From Gordionus sp. m RMFG-2023 (lineage: Eukaryota; Nematomorpha; Gordioida; Chordodea; Parachordodidae), in the NCBI RefSeq assembly GCF_954871325.1, contig NC_088777.1, positions 29,365,366 through 29,429,365 on the forward strand: a stretch of 64,000 bases of DNA. Reading direction: 5' to 3'. The translations under genes were made by a program, and so were the position numbers. Of this stretch, positions 10,152 through 22,139 are shown piece by piece. Within the stretch, counting starts at the first letter, position 1. Each line of letters opens with the position of its first letter. Below the pieces are notes generated by a model. The model made no database searches. It was not told where the DNA came from and saw only the letters and a program-made list of their open reading frames with translations.

Positions 10152-11227
10152 GCCATGTCCTAACCTCAGTTAATGATTGTACAGGTGGTGATTTATCCGT
10201 CATTAATAAAAGAAAAAGATGGCAGGTCAATCAAAAAAAGAAACGCACTAGGGATAGCGAGGCCCTACAAAATCTACTAACAACGCAAAATAAAGTTAGC
10301 CTTATATATATATTTTTTTATACTCTTTTATATGAATACATCTATTTTAGCTTCTGATAATGTTCCCACTATTTCTAGGGAGTTGAACCTAATATTGACT
10401 CATTTATATTTTTTAAATTATTCTTTTGTTTTTATTTTAGATAACAAACCCTGTTGTCTTAACCTCATTTAATGATTGTACAGATGGTGATTTATCCATC
10501 ATTAATGAAAGAAAAAGATGGCAGTCAATCAACAAAAGAATAGCTATAGGGATTGTGAATCCCAGCAAAATATACTAACAACACATAATAAAGTTAGTGT
10601 ATATATATACTAAAAAGGCATAAATGTTCTTATATTTTTTATTTTTTATAATACATCCATTTTAGCTTCTGATGATATTCCCACTATTTCTAGGGAGTTG
10701 ATCCTAATTTTGACTCCTCTGCAAGTTTAACGCATTCATTTTTAAAAAAATTTTTATTTGTTTTTATTTTAGATAACAAACCCTGATTTATTTCCTCCTT
10801 ATAATTGTTTAAATATTGATATATCTACCATTAATAATCAACAAATACAAAATAAATGTTCAGAAAAACATGATAGTCTTGATAAGTCCCCAACTAGACA
10901 AATTTAATTTTTGATGATAGCCTCCCAACTACTAGAGATATTCATATATTGACCCCTTTACAGGTTCAATACAGTATTTTAATGTTCGTTTTATTTCAAT
11001 AAAAATGTTTTATATTTTTGCCTGATTTCCTTATTTTTTTAGGTTAACCCAAACTTGATCCCTCACATAGCTACAAAACATGATATTTCTATTAAGGATA
11101 AGCAAAGAAAAAAATGTTGACTCAAAAAACGCCTTAATGCAATAATAAGGACCTACGCCTGATATTAACTCCCTTGCAAGTTTTTAATGTTTTATATCTA
11201 TATATGCTTATTTTATATTCACCCAGA
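10152..11227 (+). repeat. Array of exon-like modules upstream of the Helitron gene
   Basis: Diverged units start at about 10,152 (truncated), 10,441, 10,784 and 11,042. Units 2-4 begin just after a polypyrimidine tract and AG (tgtttttattttag; ttatttttttag), which looks like a splice acceptor. Units 1 and 2 hold a basic segment (unit 1 translates as KRKRWQVNQKKKRTRD) and, after a second ttttag, a segment like SDNVPTISREL. The units end in a LTPLQ-like stretch followed by GT. In units 3 and 4 the two segments are fused. The basic segment resembles the Lys/Arg-rich N-terminus common in Helitron proteins. The array looks like repeated duplication of 5' exons. Confidence 0.65.
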
Positions 11228-11268
11228 TACCTTCAACTGATATTTCTATAACCACTACCACATTCCCT

Positions 11269-13860
11269 ATGGCACCTCTACCATGCATATTTCGACATAT
11301 ATTTGTTGACCACCACTCACCTATATTAGATATCGGAAACATGACCGAAATGTGCGCCTTCTGCAATGCTAAAATGTGGAATGGAGAAAAATTATCAAAA
11401 AGCTCATGTAGAAATATTCAGTTTTCTACATGTTGCTTGAATGGGAAGGTAATTTTATTTAAAATTTCCCAATTACCACCAAATTTATTACGTTTATTTA
11501 CCGGGGATCATTGTTCATTCCCACTTTTTAACAAACATAAGAGTATATAATTCCGCACTGTCATTCACTTCACTAGGAGTTAATATAAATAATAATTTAT
11601 CCAATTCGCGATCAGGTAATTATACCTTTCAAATTAATGGACAGGTTCATCATTGCATTGGTTCACTCCTACCAACATTAGGGGAAACACCTAAATTTGC
11701 CCAATTATACATACATGATAATATAAATGAGATAGAAAACAGATATAACCAGGTTCCGTTTTTAGATCGTTGTCTTTTAATGGAATTGCAGGATATTGTT
11801 CACACCTACAACCCCTTTGCTTCTCAATTTTTGAGAGCATCTTCTATGATCGCTAATGGCGTTCCTAACATATCCTTAAACTTAAAATCTACTCCAAGGT
11901 TTGACATACGTTATCGCAATAAACCTACCTCATCTGAAATAGCAGTATTATTACCTGGTGATGGCATTGATCATATAGCCCATAGAGATATTATCTTAAA
12001 AAACTATATCTGGTTCTTTAAGACGTATTAACGAGCTCCATTCCTCATACGATCCCTTGCAATATGTTCTTCTATTTTCCAGAGGTGATATTGGATACTA
12101 CCCATCCATTCATTATAGAAACTCAACTAATAAATATGTTACCTGCAGAGAGTACTATGCCTATCGCTTTATGGTCAGGCAGGATGATGAGAATGTTATT
12201 TTAAGATCCAAACGTCTTTTTCACCAATTTATCGTCGACAGTTATGCCAAACAGGAAATGCTTCGATTAAATTTTATACGTAATAATCAATCCAAATTAC
12301 GCGCCGAACTCTACAAGGCATACATGATGCTATTTTAGAGGGAGATATTAATGCCGACAATCTTGGCAGAAGAATAATTTTGCCTTCTTCTTTTACCGGT
12401 GGCCCAAGGCATATGCAGCTTTATCAGGACGCAATGACTATTGTATTCTACTTTGGTAAGCCATCATTATTCATTACTTTCACCTGTAACCCTAAATGGG
12501 ATGAAATAATATGTGAATTATTTCCTCATCAGACCCCAAACGACCGCCCAGATTTAGTTTGTCGCGTTTTTCGTCAAAAATTAAAATATCTAAAAAAGGA
12601 TTTGCTCTATTATCATGTTCTTGGCAGAGTAATCGCTTATATAGATGTCATAGAATTCCAGAAAAGAGGTTTGCCTCATTGTCATATGTGCCTTATACTA
12701 GATAAATCTCATAGGCTACCAACGGCTGATACTTATGATGAGGTAGTTTGTGCTGAGATTCCTAACAAAATAACTGAGCCTAAGCTGTTTCAAATTATTA
12801 GCAATTTTTATATACATGGGCCATGTGGTATAACATTTCCTAATAGTCCCTGCATGATTGATGGAAAATGCTCAAAAAAATATCCTAAATCATTTGTGGA
12901 TACCTCTTCTATTGATAAGTATGGTTATCCTTTATATCTGCGACGAAATGATGGCGTTACCTTCCAAAAAATTAAACGGATTTATATTTAACAACCGTTG
13001 GATTATTCCTTATAATAAACATTTATCAAAAAAATGTAATGCACATATAAATGTAGAAATTTGTTCTTCTGTCCAGTCCATAAAATACCTTTATAAGTAT
13101 TGTTGCAAAGGCCATGACAGAACTACTGCATCTCTTTCCATTAATAATGTCGATGAAACTACCCAGTTCATTGATGCTCGATATATATCCGTCATAAAAT
13201 CACTATGGCGTACTCTGGATTTTGAAATGCAGGATCATTCTCCTGCAGTCTATCGTTTAGATCTTCATCTACCTAATCAACATTTGATCCTTTTTCAATC
13301 AAATACTGATTTAAATAATATCTTAACTAAAAATCCTGGTACAAAATTAACCGAATGGTTTAAAATTAATGATCTTGACACAGATGCCAGACAATATATT
13401 TATGCAGATTTTGTAAGATATTAAGTGTGGAAACCTCTATCTAAACAGTAGATAAAACGACAAAGGGGTGGTGATAAGGTTATTGGCCGTATACGCACAG
13501 TTTCTCCTAAATAGGGTAAGGTTTTTTATTTAAGACTATTACTTAATTTAGCTGGGCCAACATGCTTTGAAGATCCTCTTTTAATGGAATTGTCAGTAAT
13601 ACTTTTAAAGATGCATGTATTCGACGTGGTCTGTTATCAGATGATGCGGAATGGAACCATTGTTTAGAGGAAAGTCTTTCATTTAAGATGCCATATCAAT
13701 TGCGCCAGTTATTTTCGGTTATTTTATTACATTGTGAGCCGAGAGATCCTCTAGGTCTATGGAATTCTTTTAAATTATATCTTTGTAAAGATTTTGCCAA
13801 GAAAATAGTATCACGGATAATCTTATCAACGAAAATCTCGCGCTATGCCACATCAATCAA
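11269..13860 (+). pseudogene. Helitron Rep (HUH nuclease) half of the Rep-helicase gene
   Basis: This codes for the N-terminal zinc-finger-like region and the rolling-circle Rep domain that nicks and joins DNA. Visible landmarks are CAFCNAKMWNGE and CCLNGKV at the start (11,269-11,460), YTFQINGQVHHCIGSLLP (about 11,620), GPRHMQLYQDAM and FITFTCNPKWDE (about 12,400-12,500), the HUH motif GLPHCHMCL (about 12,676), and the two-tyrosine motif KYLYKYCCKGHDR (about 13,083). The family usually has one long frame. Here it switches frame near 11,543, 12,010, 12,340 and 12,960 and decays after 13,424, so it is not functional as read. The shifts mostly leave long clean stretches, so the damage is recent, or some shifts are sequence errors. 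Confidence 0.9.
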
Positions 13861-13901
13861 ATTTTGATTCAAAATGGTAAATCTCTTAAGGATTTTTTAG
13901 A

Positions 13902-15410
13902 ATGCCTATACCTTTATTATCCACTCAATTTCTATCTGCTGCAGCTAATACTAGGTGTAACCTTATTCGGGAGGAAATTTCCTACGATATTGATGATATG
14001 TATAGAAAATATTTGGCTAACTACAATTTATTTAATCGGGATCAAAATATTATCTACACCAAAATTATGTCCTTGCCTTTCACTCCATCCCATAATTTAT
14101 TTTTTATAGATGGTCCTGGTGGTACTGGAAAATCATTTCTATTAAATACAATATTATTTAACTTGAGAGCTCAAGGTAAAATTGCAATCGCTGTTGCATC
14201 TTCTGGCATTGCTTCAACTCTTCTTCATAATCGCCGTACTGCACATTCACGTTTCAACATCCCCTTAAGTATTCATGAAAGTTCCTTATGTAATATTCCT
14301 TACCAAAGCCAAATAGCTGAATTGATAAGAAATCGGTAATTATAATATGGGACGAAATATCAATGACTCATATCAAGGCCGTGGATAGGTCATTTCAGGA
14401 TATAATGAAATTAGACAAACCGTTTGCTGGTAAAATTATTATTTTTGGCGGAGATTTTAGACAGATTTTACTGTTACTAAACGTGGTGGAAGATGCGACA
14501 TTGTTAATTTAACCTTAAAACGATCCTATTTATGGTCGCATATAGTGCCATTAAGGTTAGGTATTAATATGAGACTTCTACAATTTCACGAAGCAAATGA
14601 TTATCTTATTAATAATAAATACTCAAAATTTCTTTTAAGAGTTGGTGAAGGCTATGAAACATTTAATGGCTCCAGGGATAAAATAAAAATTCCTGAATAT
14701 TGTTGTATAGCTTCCAATGATATCGAGGATCTTATTGCTTTTGTTTACCATATAGACAAAGACAATACGTTATTTAAACGAACATCATTTGCTCAAAATG
14801 CAATCCTGACCCCTAAAAACGTAGATGTCGATTCTATAAATATTAAATTGATTAACAAAATTCCGGGGGATTTAATTACATACATAAGTGCTGATAAAAC
14901 GATAACCAAGGATGAAGCGACGTTTTATCCCACTGAATTTTTAAACTCTTTAAGTATATCAGGATTACCACCTCACAAACTTTTACTCAAAATCGGGGTA
15001 CCTATAATATTAATGCGTAACTTAAATTCTGCTTCTGGTTTGAATAATGGGACTAAATTGATAAAACTTCTTTGCTACCAAATATAATTGAGGCGGAATT
15101 TGTTTCTGGTAGTTTTCTCAGTACTAAAGTTCTCATTCCTAGAATAAGTTTAATTCCTACAGATTCTGGCTTGCCATTTTCCTTTAAGCGCCGGCAATTT
15201 CCCGTGAGACCTGCTTTTGTCATGACAATTAATAAAGCTCAGGGACAAACGTTGAACAAAGTTGGCATCTATTTACCTCATGTTTTTTCATATGGACAGC
15301 TATATGTGGCTATGTCTCGAGTTTGTTCTCCTCATAAATTAAAGATTATAACCAATGATAAAACAAGAACTACAACCAATGTGGTATATCATGAGGTTAT
15401 ATCAGATTAA
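13902..15410 (+). pseudogene. Helitron PIF1-type helicase half of the Rep-helicase gene
   Basis: This encodes a superfamily 1B (PIF1/RecD-like) DNA helicase that unwinds the element during rolling-circle transposition. Motifs run in order: Walker A GPGGTGKS (about 14,113), an ASSGIAS segment (about 14,197), Walker B IIWDEISM (about 14,341), FGGDFRQI (about 14,442), LRLGINMRL (about 14,548), and the C-terminal TINKAQGQTL with YVAMSRVCSP (about 15,228-15,330). The end NVVYHEVISD resembles the family C-terminus. The frame is broken after 14,339, near 14,460-14,545 and at about 15,075. It follows directly on the Rep half with no separate promoter visible, as expected for one fused protein. Confidence 0.9.
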
Positions 15411-16065
15411 TCCCGGTTTATACGAATAAGAATGAACATTACTTAGTATGATATTATTTTATAATTTAAACAATTTTATATTATTTAAGCATCCTTTTGT
15501 CGAACCGCACAATATGCCCTTTTATCTCTGATGAATATTTTGTCTAATTGAAAATTATATAAAGTACATTTTAAAAATTTAACTTAATTAATATAACAAT
15601 TTTTAAGGATCCTACTTTTTTTAAAGTACCATTTTGTCTGATCCATTATTGCTCTATTATCCTTGCTGAACCTTGTTTTTTCACATGGACAGCTATATGT
15701 GGTTATGTCTCGAGTTTGTTCTCCTCATAAATAAAGATTATAACTAATGATAAAACAAGAACTACAACCAATATGGTATATCATGAGGTTATATCCGATT
15801 AATCCCGGTTTATACGAATAAGAATGAACATTACTTAGTATGATATTATTTTATAATTTAAACAATTTTATATTATTTAAGCATCCTTTTGTCGGACCGC
15901 ACAATATGCCCTTTTATCTCTGATGAATATTTTGTCTAATTGAAAATTATACAAAGTACATTTTAAAAATTTAACTAAATTAATATAACAATTTTTAAGG
16001 ATCCTACTTTTTTAAGTACCATTTTGTTGGATCCACCATTGCTCTATTATCCCTGCTGATTATTT
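15282..16065 (+). repeat. 392-bp tandem duplication of the Helitron gene's end
   Basis: The segment coding SYGQLYVAMSRV and about 280 bp of 3' sequence (15,282-15,673) is repeated at 15,674-16,065. The copies differ by scattered substitutions and small indels. The second copy duplicates the stop region and its downstream AT-rich tail. Confidence 0.9.
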
Positions 16066-16147
16066 TGTATAACGCACAAAAAATATACATAGTACATTAT
16101 TTTTATTATAAATAATTTTATATATGATTTTATATCTATTCCAAAAA

Positions 16148-17310
16148 ATCTTCGTTTTATTTCAATAATAATGTTTATTTATATTTTTGCCTGATTTCTT
16201 TATTTGTCTAGGCTAACCCAACCTTAATCCCTCACATTGCTACAAAACTTGATGAATCTATTAAAGATAAGCTAAGAAAATAATGACGAATAAACAAACG
16301 CCTTGCCAGTTCTAGAGTTAGGGGAGACCGGGGTACATTGAGTACAGGGGAACGTTAGGATTATAATTTGAGCTATTATTTTATAAGACTGGAAATTTGA
16401 GCCTAACATAGATAATTTTGTCATACATGATTGGCTAAAAAAGATTTGAAAAATATTTAGTATTTTAATTTTTACAGAAGAAAATGTGTTTTGGCATACC
16501 AAAAGTAATAAAAAATATTTTCAAACTTTATCGTTATATTTATAAATAAAGCTTCAAAAATCATAATAAATAGATTTTAGGAAAGCCAAACTAAACCCTA
16601 TTTTCCAATCTGGCAAACTTTCAGAATCAATAAACATGAATTAATATGATTTTGGATGATATTTATAAAGTTAGTGGGCTCGGTCATAGTTGGTCATAGT
16701 ATAGTTGGGACACGCCATTTTAGCTCATTTTAGCTCATTTTATAAACAATTTTATAATTTTATTATTAATTTAGTATTGTGAATAATAAATAATTAAATA
16801 CTTATCTTTCACTATGTTTATGATTAAAAAAAAAATTTTTTACATTTTTTTCTTTACAATTTTTTTTTCGCCAAAATAAATTTCCTAAATTTTGCTAAAA
16901 TTTTTTTTTTATAGTTATTGATTATGAATTATAATATTATCAATAAAATCATATGTGTCATAGTCTCTAGTCTTACTGGATTACTGATTTTAAATTTTTA
17001 AATTTATTTAGACCTCTATTTCACGATCCCAACGTACACAGAGTCTGTCATAATTGGGTCAAAAAAATTTTTTTTTTTAAATTCAATTTTCTAAAAAAAT
17101 ATAATCTTTATAAAATATATATTAATTATTTCAAATAGCCTATACTTTTGGGATTCAGAAGATATTTTAATTATTCAGATTAGTCTACTAATATTAAAAT
17201 TATTAAGGTTTGAACGAAAAGTGTCCCAACCATCCCCGGTCTCCCCTACTGGTAGCCAAAATAATAAAAAACTACACTTGAAATTAACTCCTCTGGAGGT
17301 TTATTTTTTT
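16148..17310 (+). repeat. Extra copy of the last exon-like module, split by an insertion
   Basis: Bases 16,148-16,318 match about 10,988-11,140 (cgttttatttcaataa; gatttctttatttgtctag; ctacaaaacttgatgaat). After the inserted element the match resumes at 17,249-17,300 (aataataaaaaactacac; ttaactcctctggag, then GT). The 5'-side module thus also lies downstream of the gene. This suggests tandem Helitron copies or an internal rearrangement. Confidence 0.75.
16321..17246. mobile_element. TIR element GGGGAGACCGGGG with TA target duplication
   Basis: The ends are perfect 13-bp inverted repeats (GGGGAGACCGGGG / CCCCGGTCTCCCC), flanked on both sides by TA. A 2-bp TA duplication is typical of the Tc1/mariner/pogo group, but the 926 bp inside have no transposase frame, so the superfamily assignment is by target site only. 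It sits inside a Helitron module copy and is therefore younger than it. The inside is AT-rich and includes repeated ttagctcatttt words. Confidence 0.85.
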
Positions 17311-17932
17311 TTTTTATCCTATATTTTATATATATATAATTTGCATATGTTTCATTAGTGTTTAATGGCACTTTTATTTAAATAGAAAGCATTTTTTTTT
17401 TTATTTAAAATAAAATATAGACAAATAATTTGAGAAATGCAAGACATACATTAAATTTATCCGAAAAGCTACAATAACCCTATATAACAAACAAAAATTT
17501 ATTTTTTATATATAATTATAATTGATCATATTACCAAAAAGTATAAGAGTCGGTTATTTTTATTTTATTTGTCATCATGATTCTCTAATAAGTGGTTTGC
17601 CCAGGCCTTCCCAGTTTCCTTAATACTGAATTCACATGTTTTTTTTTACATCTTAAACTTATTGGTAAATCATATAATTCCCCTTCATGTGATGATAAAT
17701 CAACTAAAAATTTAACTATCTCCTAGGTGGGAAAAAATTTTCATAATTATATTGGATACGACTGGGCTTGGAACCTCAAAAATTATATTAGCTTGCACCT
17801 GACATGGGAATATTTTTAACAAATTATTAAGGGTTGATCTGGGCTGGATAAACTTATATAATTATATGCTTTCTAATATTGTGAGGGATCTGGCATGACA
17901 TCTATCGTAAAAAATGAATAAAAATCTCATTC

Positions 17933-17962
17933 CCCGTCATTTTTGATGGGCTTTCTACTAGT
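17933..17962 (+). other. Helitron 3' terminus (hairpin plus CTAG)
   Basis: CCCGTC-ATTTTT-GATGGG forms a 6-bp stem (one G-T pair), followed after 7 bases by CTAG and then a T. This fits the Helitron rule of a short hairpin about 10 bases before a CTRR end, with insertion between A and T. The same arrangement recurs at 55,544-55,573. Confidence 0.85.
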
Positions 17963-18719
17963 ATATTTCTTCTATATTCTATTTTTTTTTTAGATAATTT
18001 TAATTTTGGATAAATTTGATTTACACAATAAAAATATTTTATTTATATTTTTAAAATAAAATTGATAGGCTCTAAAATAAAAATAAATTTTACCTGTCAA
18101 ATCTCAGTTTACCTGTCCATTCTCAGTTAACCTGACAATTCTTACAGTTTACACGTTGGCCTAATCGCTTCTTATTTCTGAAGCGAACATATAAATAAAT
18201 GTTAAACATAATTCTCAACTTTTGAAATCTCCCCCTTTTTTCTCAAAAAAGTCGAAATTAGATTCCTTTAAATTAATTTTTCCTTTACTATAAATTTTTA
18301 TTGCAAATATTGAATCTAAACCAATTCCTTCTAACTTCACCTGGATCCTTATAAAATATCTCTGGTTTCAAGAATCAAATGGAGAACAAATTCACAGGCA
18401 TAGGCGTAGCTATGGGGAAGGGCAAGGGGAAATTTTCCCCCTTTCAGAAATTTATCACTTTTTGCGAATATCATTTTAAGCTAATAAAAAATATACCCCT
18501 TAGTCCTCCCCTCACTCCTTGACCCCCAAAAATGTATGCATATATCTTAAACAATAATTTGAAAGAAAGAATGTAAAAGTTATTTTTTTACAAAACTATT
18601 CATCATAATTTATATCTTTTTGGAAAAAAGCATTTATATATGTTAGCGGCAATGTTTCGGCAATGTGAGGTAGTGGTAGGCAATGTAAATGTGAGATTTC
18701 GGCAATGTGTATTTTACAA

Positions 18720-19900
18720 ATTTATTATTTATTTAAGATTAATTTATTATTTATTTAATATTAATTTATTATTTATTTAATATTAATTTATTTTTTTATA
18801 TAATATTTTAATTTGTTATATTATCTTTTTAAATATATTTTTTGATTGATATTTTTTTTTAATATATTATAATTTGTTATATATTTTTTTACATATTTTT
18901 TTTGATAGATATTTTATTTTAATATAATTATTTTTTTATATATTTTTTTTGATTGATATTTTTTTTTTAATATAATTTTTTTTATATATTTTTTTTAATA
19001 TAATTACTTTTTTAAATATTTATTTTTGACGTAGGTTTTTTTTGATAGATAATTTTTTTTTGTTTTTTGGTTTATATTATTTTTTAAATAAAACTTTAGA
19101 GGTAATATATAATATATTTTTTTGATATTTTTTTTTAAGTATATTGAAATAATATATTATAATTTGTTATATTATTTTTTACATATTTTTTTTGATTGAT
19201 ATATTTATTTTTTACGTAGATTTTTTTTGATAGCTAATTTTTTTTTGTTTTTTGGTTTATATTATTTTTTAAATAAAACTTTAGAGGTAATATATTTTAA
19301 TTTGTTATATTATTTTATTTTTTTTGATTGATATTTTTTTTAAAATAATTTTTAGATAATATATTTTAATTTGTTATATTATTTTTTTATATATTTTTTG
19401 ATTGATATTTTTATTATAATGGTTTTTTATGTATTTATTTTTCACGTAAATTTTATCTTGATATATTTTTTGATAGCTAAATTTTTTTTAATTTTTTGTG
19501 TTATATTATTTTTTTAAATATATTTTTTGATTGATATTTTTTTTAAGATAATTTTTAGAAAATATATTTTAATTTGTTATATTATTTTTATATATATTTT
19601 TTGACTAATATTTTTTATTATAATGGTTTTTTATGTATTTATTTTTCACGTAAATTTTTTCTTGATATATTTTTGATAGCTAAATTTTTTTTTTATTTGT
19701 GTTATTATTATTTATTTAAATATATTTTTTGATTGATATTTCTTTTTAGAGATAAGATATTTTAATTTGTCATAATTTTTTTAAATATATTTTTTGATTG
19801 ATATTTTTTTTAAATGATTTTTATATAATTTATTTTTAACGTAATTTTTAATCTTTTGATTCCTAATTATATAGGTAAAAGTGACAAAAGGTATAATCGT
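18720..19900. repeat. Left arm: AT-rich satellite of about 195-bp period
   Basis: Recurring landmarks are the cacgtaaatttt / acgtaggtttt box (near 19,028, 19,215, 19,449, 19,646), followed by tgatagctaaatttttt and tttttgattgatattttttt. Spacing is roughly 190-230 bp. The same landmarks appear in reverse complement in the right arm (near 22,380, 22,583, 22,726, 22,938). Confidence 0.75.
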
Positions 19901-19937
19901 AATTTTTGAACTTTTTTAAGTTTTTAAAAGCAATTTT

Positions 19938-21126
19938 CAGTGAAGATGTATTATATAGAAAAGTGACAATTGTCATAATTGTTATTTTTGAACATTTTTT
20001 AGTTTTTTTAAAGTAAATAGGTAAAAATATGTTTTGTAAAAATGTTAAATTAATATTTCAGTGAAGATGTATTATGGAAAAGTGACAATTGTCATAATCG
20101 TTATTTTTGAACATTTTTTAGTTTTTTTAAAGTAAATAGGTAAAAATATGTTTAGTAAACGTGTTAAATTAATATTTCAGTGAAGATGTACTATGGAAAA
20201 GTGACAATTGTCATAATCGTTATTTTTGAACATTTTTTTAGTTTTTTTAAAGTAAATAGGTAAAAATATGTTTTGTAAAAATGTTAAATTAATATTTCAG
20301 TGAAGATGTATTATGGAAAAGTGACAATTGTCATAAGCGTTATTTTTGGACATTTTTTAGTTTTTTTAAAGTAAATAGGTAAAAATATGTTTAGTAAACG
20401 TGTTAAATTAATATTTCAGTGAAGATGTACTATGGAAAAGTGACAATTGTCATAATCGTTATTTTTGAACATTTTTTAGTTTTTTTAAAGTAAATAGGTA
20501 AAAATATGTTTAGTAAACGTGTTAAATTAATATTTCAGTGAAGATGTACTATGGAAAAGTGACAATTGTCATAGTCGTTATTTTTGAAATTTTTTGATTT
20601 TTTTTAAAGTAAATAGTTAAAATTATGTTTTGTAAAAATGTTAAATTAATATTTCAGTGAAGATGTACTATGGAAAAGTGACAATTGTCATAATCGTTAT
20701 TTTTGAACATTTTTTAGTTTTTTTAAAGTAAATAGGTAAAATTATGTAAACATGTTAAATTAATATTTCAGTGAAGATGTACTATGGAAAAGTGACAATT
20801 GTCATAATCGTTGTTTTTGAACATTTTGTAGTTTTTTTAAAGTAAATAGGTAAAAATATGTTTTGTAAAAATGTTAAATTAATATTTCAGTGAAGATGTA
20901 CTATGGAAAAGTGACAATTGTCATAATCGTTATTTTTGAACATTTTTTAGTTTTTTTAAAGTAAATAGGTAAAAATATGTTTAGTAAACGTGTTAAATTA
21001 ATATTTCAGTGTAGATGTACTATGGAAAAGTGACAATTGTCATAATCGTTATTTTTGAACATTTTTTAGTTTTTTTTAAGTAAATAGTTAAAATTATGTT
21101 TTGTAAAAATGTTAAATTAAAATTTC
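19938..21126. repeat. Left arm: 119-bp satellite, about 10 monomers
   Basis: Monomers start with cagtgaagatgta at about 19,938, 20,059, 20,179, 20,299, 20,418, 20,537, 20,656, 20,769, 20,889 and 21,008. Each carries gtgacaattgtcataatcg and aaagtaaataggtaaaaata. This is a second subtype of the satellite at 5.4-6.8 kb, in the opposite orientation. Confidence 0.9.
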
Positions 21127-21487
21127 AGATGAACTTATAATGTTTGACGCATAATCTTAGTAATAAATATAAGGGCTAATAGTATTTAATGTTCGCTATA
21201 TTGCAACATAGTTAATTGCTAAAATTTATTTCGTTTATAAATATATTCATGAAAATGTATTTAGTGATAGATATACATCTCAATAGCTCTAACTTGTAAT
21301 TTTAGATAGTTCACTAAAGTGAATAAATATTTAAAATATATTTACTCACAGAATTGAAATAAATAATCAAAGATATTACAGTTAGTTGATATACAAATAA
21401 CTGATGCAGGATTCATATTTAAATATTTCGCAGTTAATATTTTAGGAAAAAATAAATTAATCCTAAAAATATTTTATTTATACAGTA
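21127..21487. other. Unique spacer at the centre of the fold-back
   Basis: About 360 bp without tandem structure separate the two satellite arms. No open frame of note, no known motif and no obvious hairpin other than the arms themselves. If the element folds, this is the loop. Confidence 0.6.
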
Positions 21488-22139
21488 CATCTTCACTGAA
21501 ATATTAATTTAACATTTTTACAAAACATAATTTTAACTATTTACTTTAAAAAAACTAAAAAATGTTCAAAAATAACGATTATGACAATTGTCACTTTTCC
21601 ATAGTACATCTTCACTGAAATATTAATTTAACATTTTTACAAAACATAATTTTAACTATTTACTTTAAAAAAATTCAAAAATAACGATTATGACAATTGT
21701 CACTTTTCCATAGTACATCTTCACTGAAATATTAATTTAACATTTTTACAAAACATAATTTTAACTATTTACTTTAAAAAAAATCCAAAAAGTTCAAAAA
21801 TAACGATTATGACAATTGTCACTTTTCCATAGTACATCTTCACTGAAATATTAATTTAACATTTTTTCAAAACATATTTTTACCTATTTACTTTAAAAAA
21901 ACTAAAAAATGTTCAAAAATAACGATTATGACAATTGTCACTTTTCCATAGTACATCTTCACTGAAATATTAATTTAACATTTTTACAAAACATATTTTT
22001 ACCTATTTACTTTAAAAAAACTAAAAAATGTTCAAAAATAACAATTATGACAATTGTCACTTTTCTATAATACATCTTCACTGAAAATTGCTTTTAAAAA
22101 CTTAAAAAAGTTCAAAAATTACGATTATACCTTTTGTCA
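21488..22139. repeat. Right arm: 119-bp satellite, about 5 monomers
   Basis: Monomers begin with catcttcactgaaatatt at about 21,488, 21,608, 21,717, 21,836, 21,955 and 22,074 (last one partial). They are the reverse complement of the left-arm monomers. The arm is about half as long as the left one. Confidence 0.9.

Larger units (their letters stand above)
10152..17961 (+). mobile_element. Helitron (rolling-circle transposon), broken
   Basis: The element contains, in order: an array of exon-like repeats (10.15-11.23 kb), a broken Rep-helicase gene (11.27-15.41 kb), a 392-bp tandem duplication of the gene's end (15.28-16.06 kb), another copy of an exon-like module split by a TA-flanked insertion (16.15-17.31 kb), and a typical Helitron 3' terminus. 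That terminus is a GC-bearing hairpin at 17,933-17,950 followed by CTAG at 17,958-17,961 and a T. The 5' TC end was not recognised, because the left side is cut by a MITE end. A short non-autonomous relative with the same 3' end sits at 54.3-55.57 kb. Confidence 0.85.

Noticed and set aside
9832-10357. Overlapping open frames of 132-147 codons on both strands
   Set aside because: They run through the 32-bp minisatellite, which happens to lack stops in several frames. The peptides are repetitive and have no family signature.
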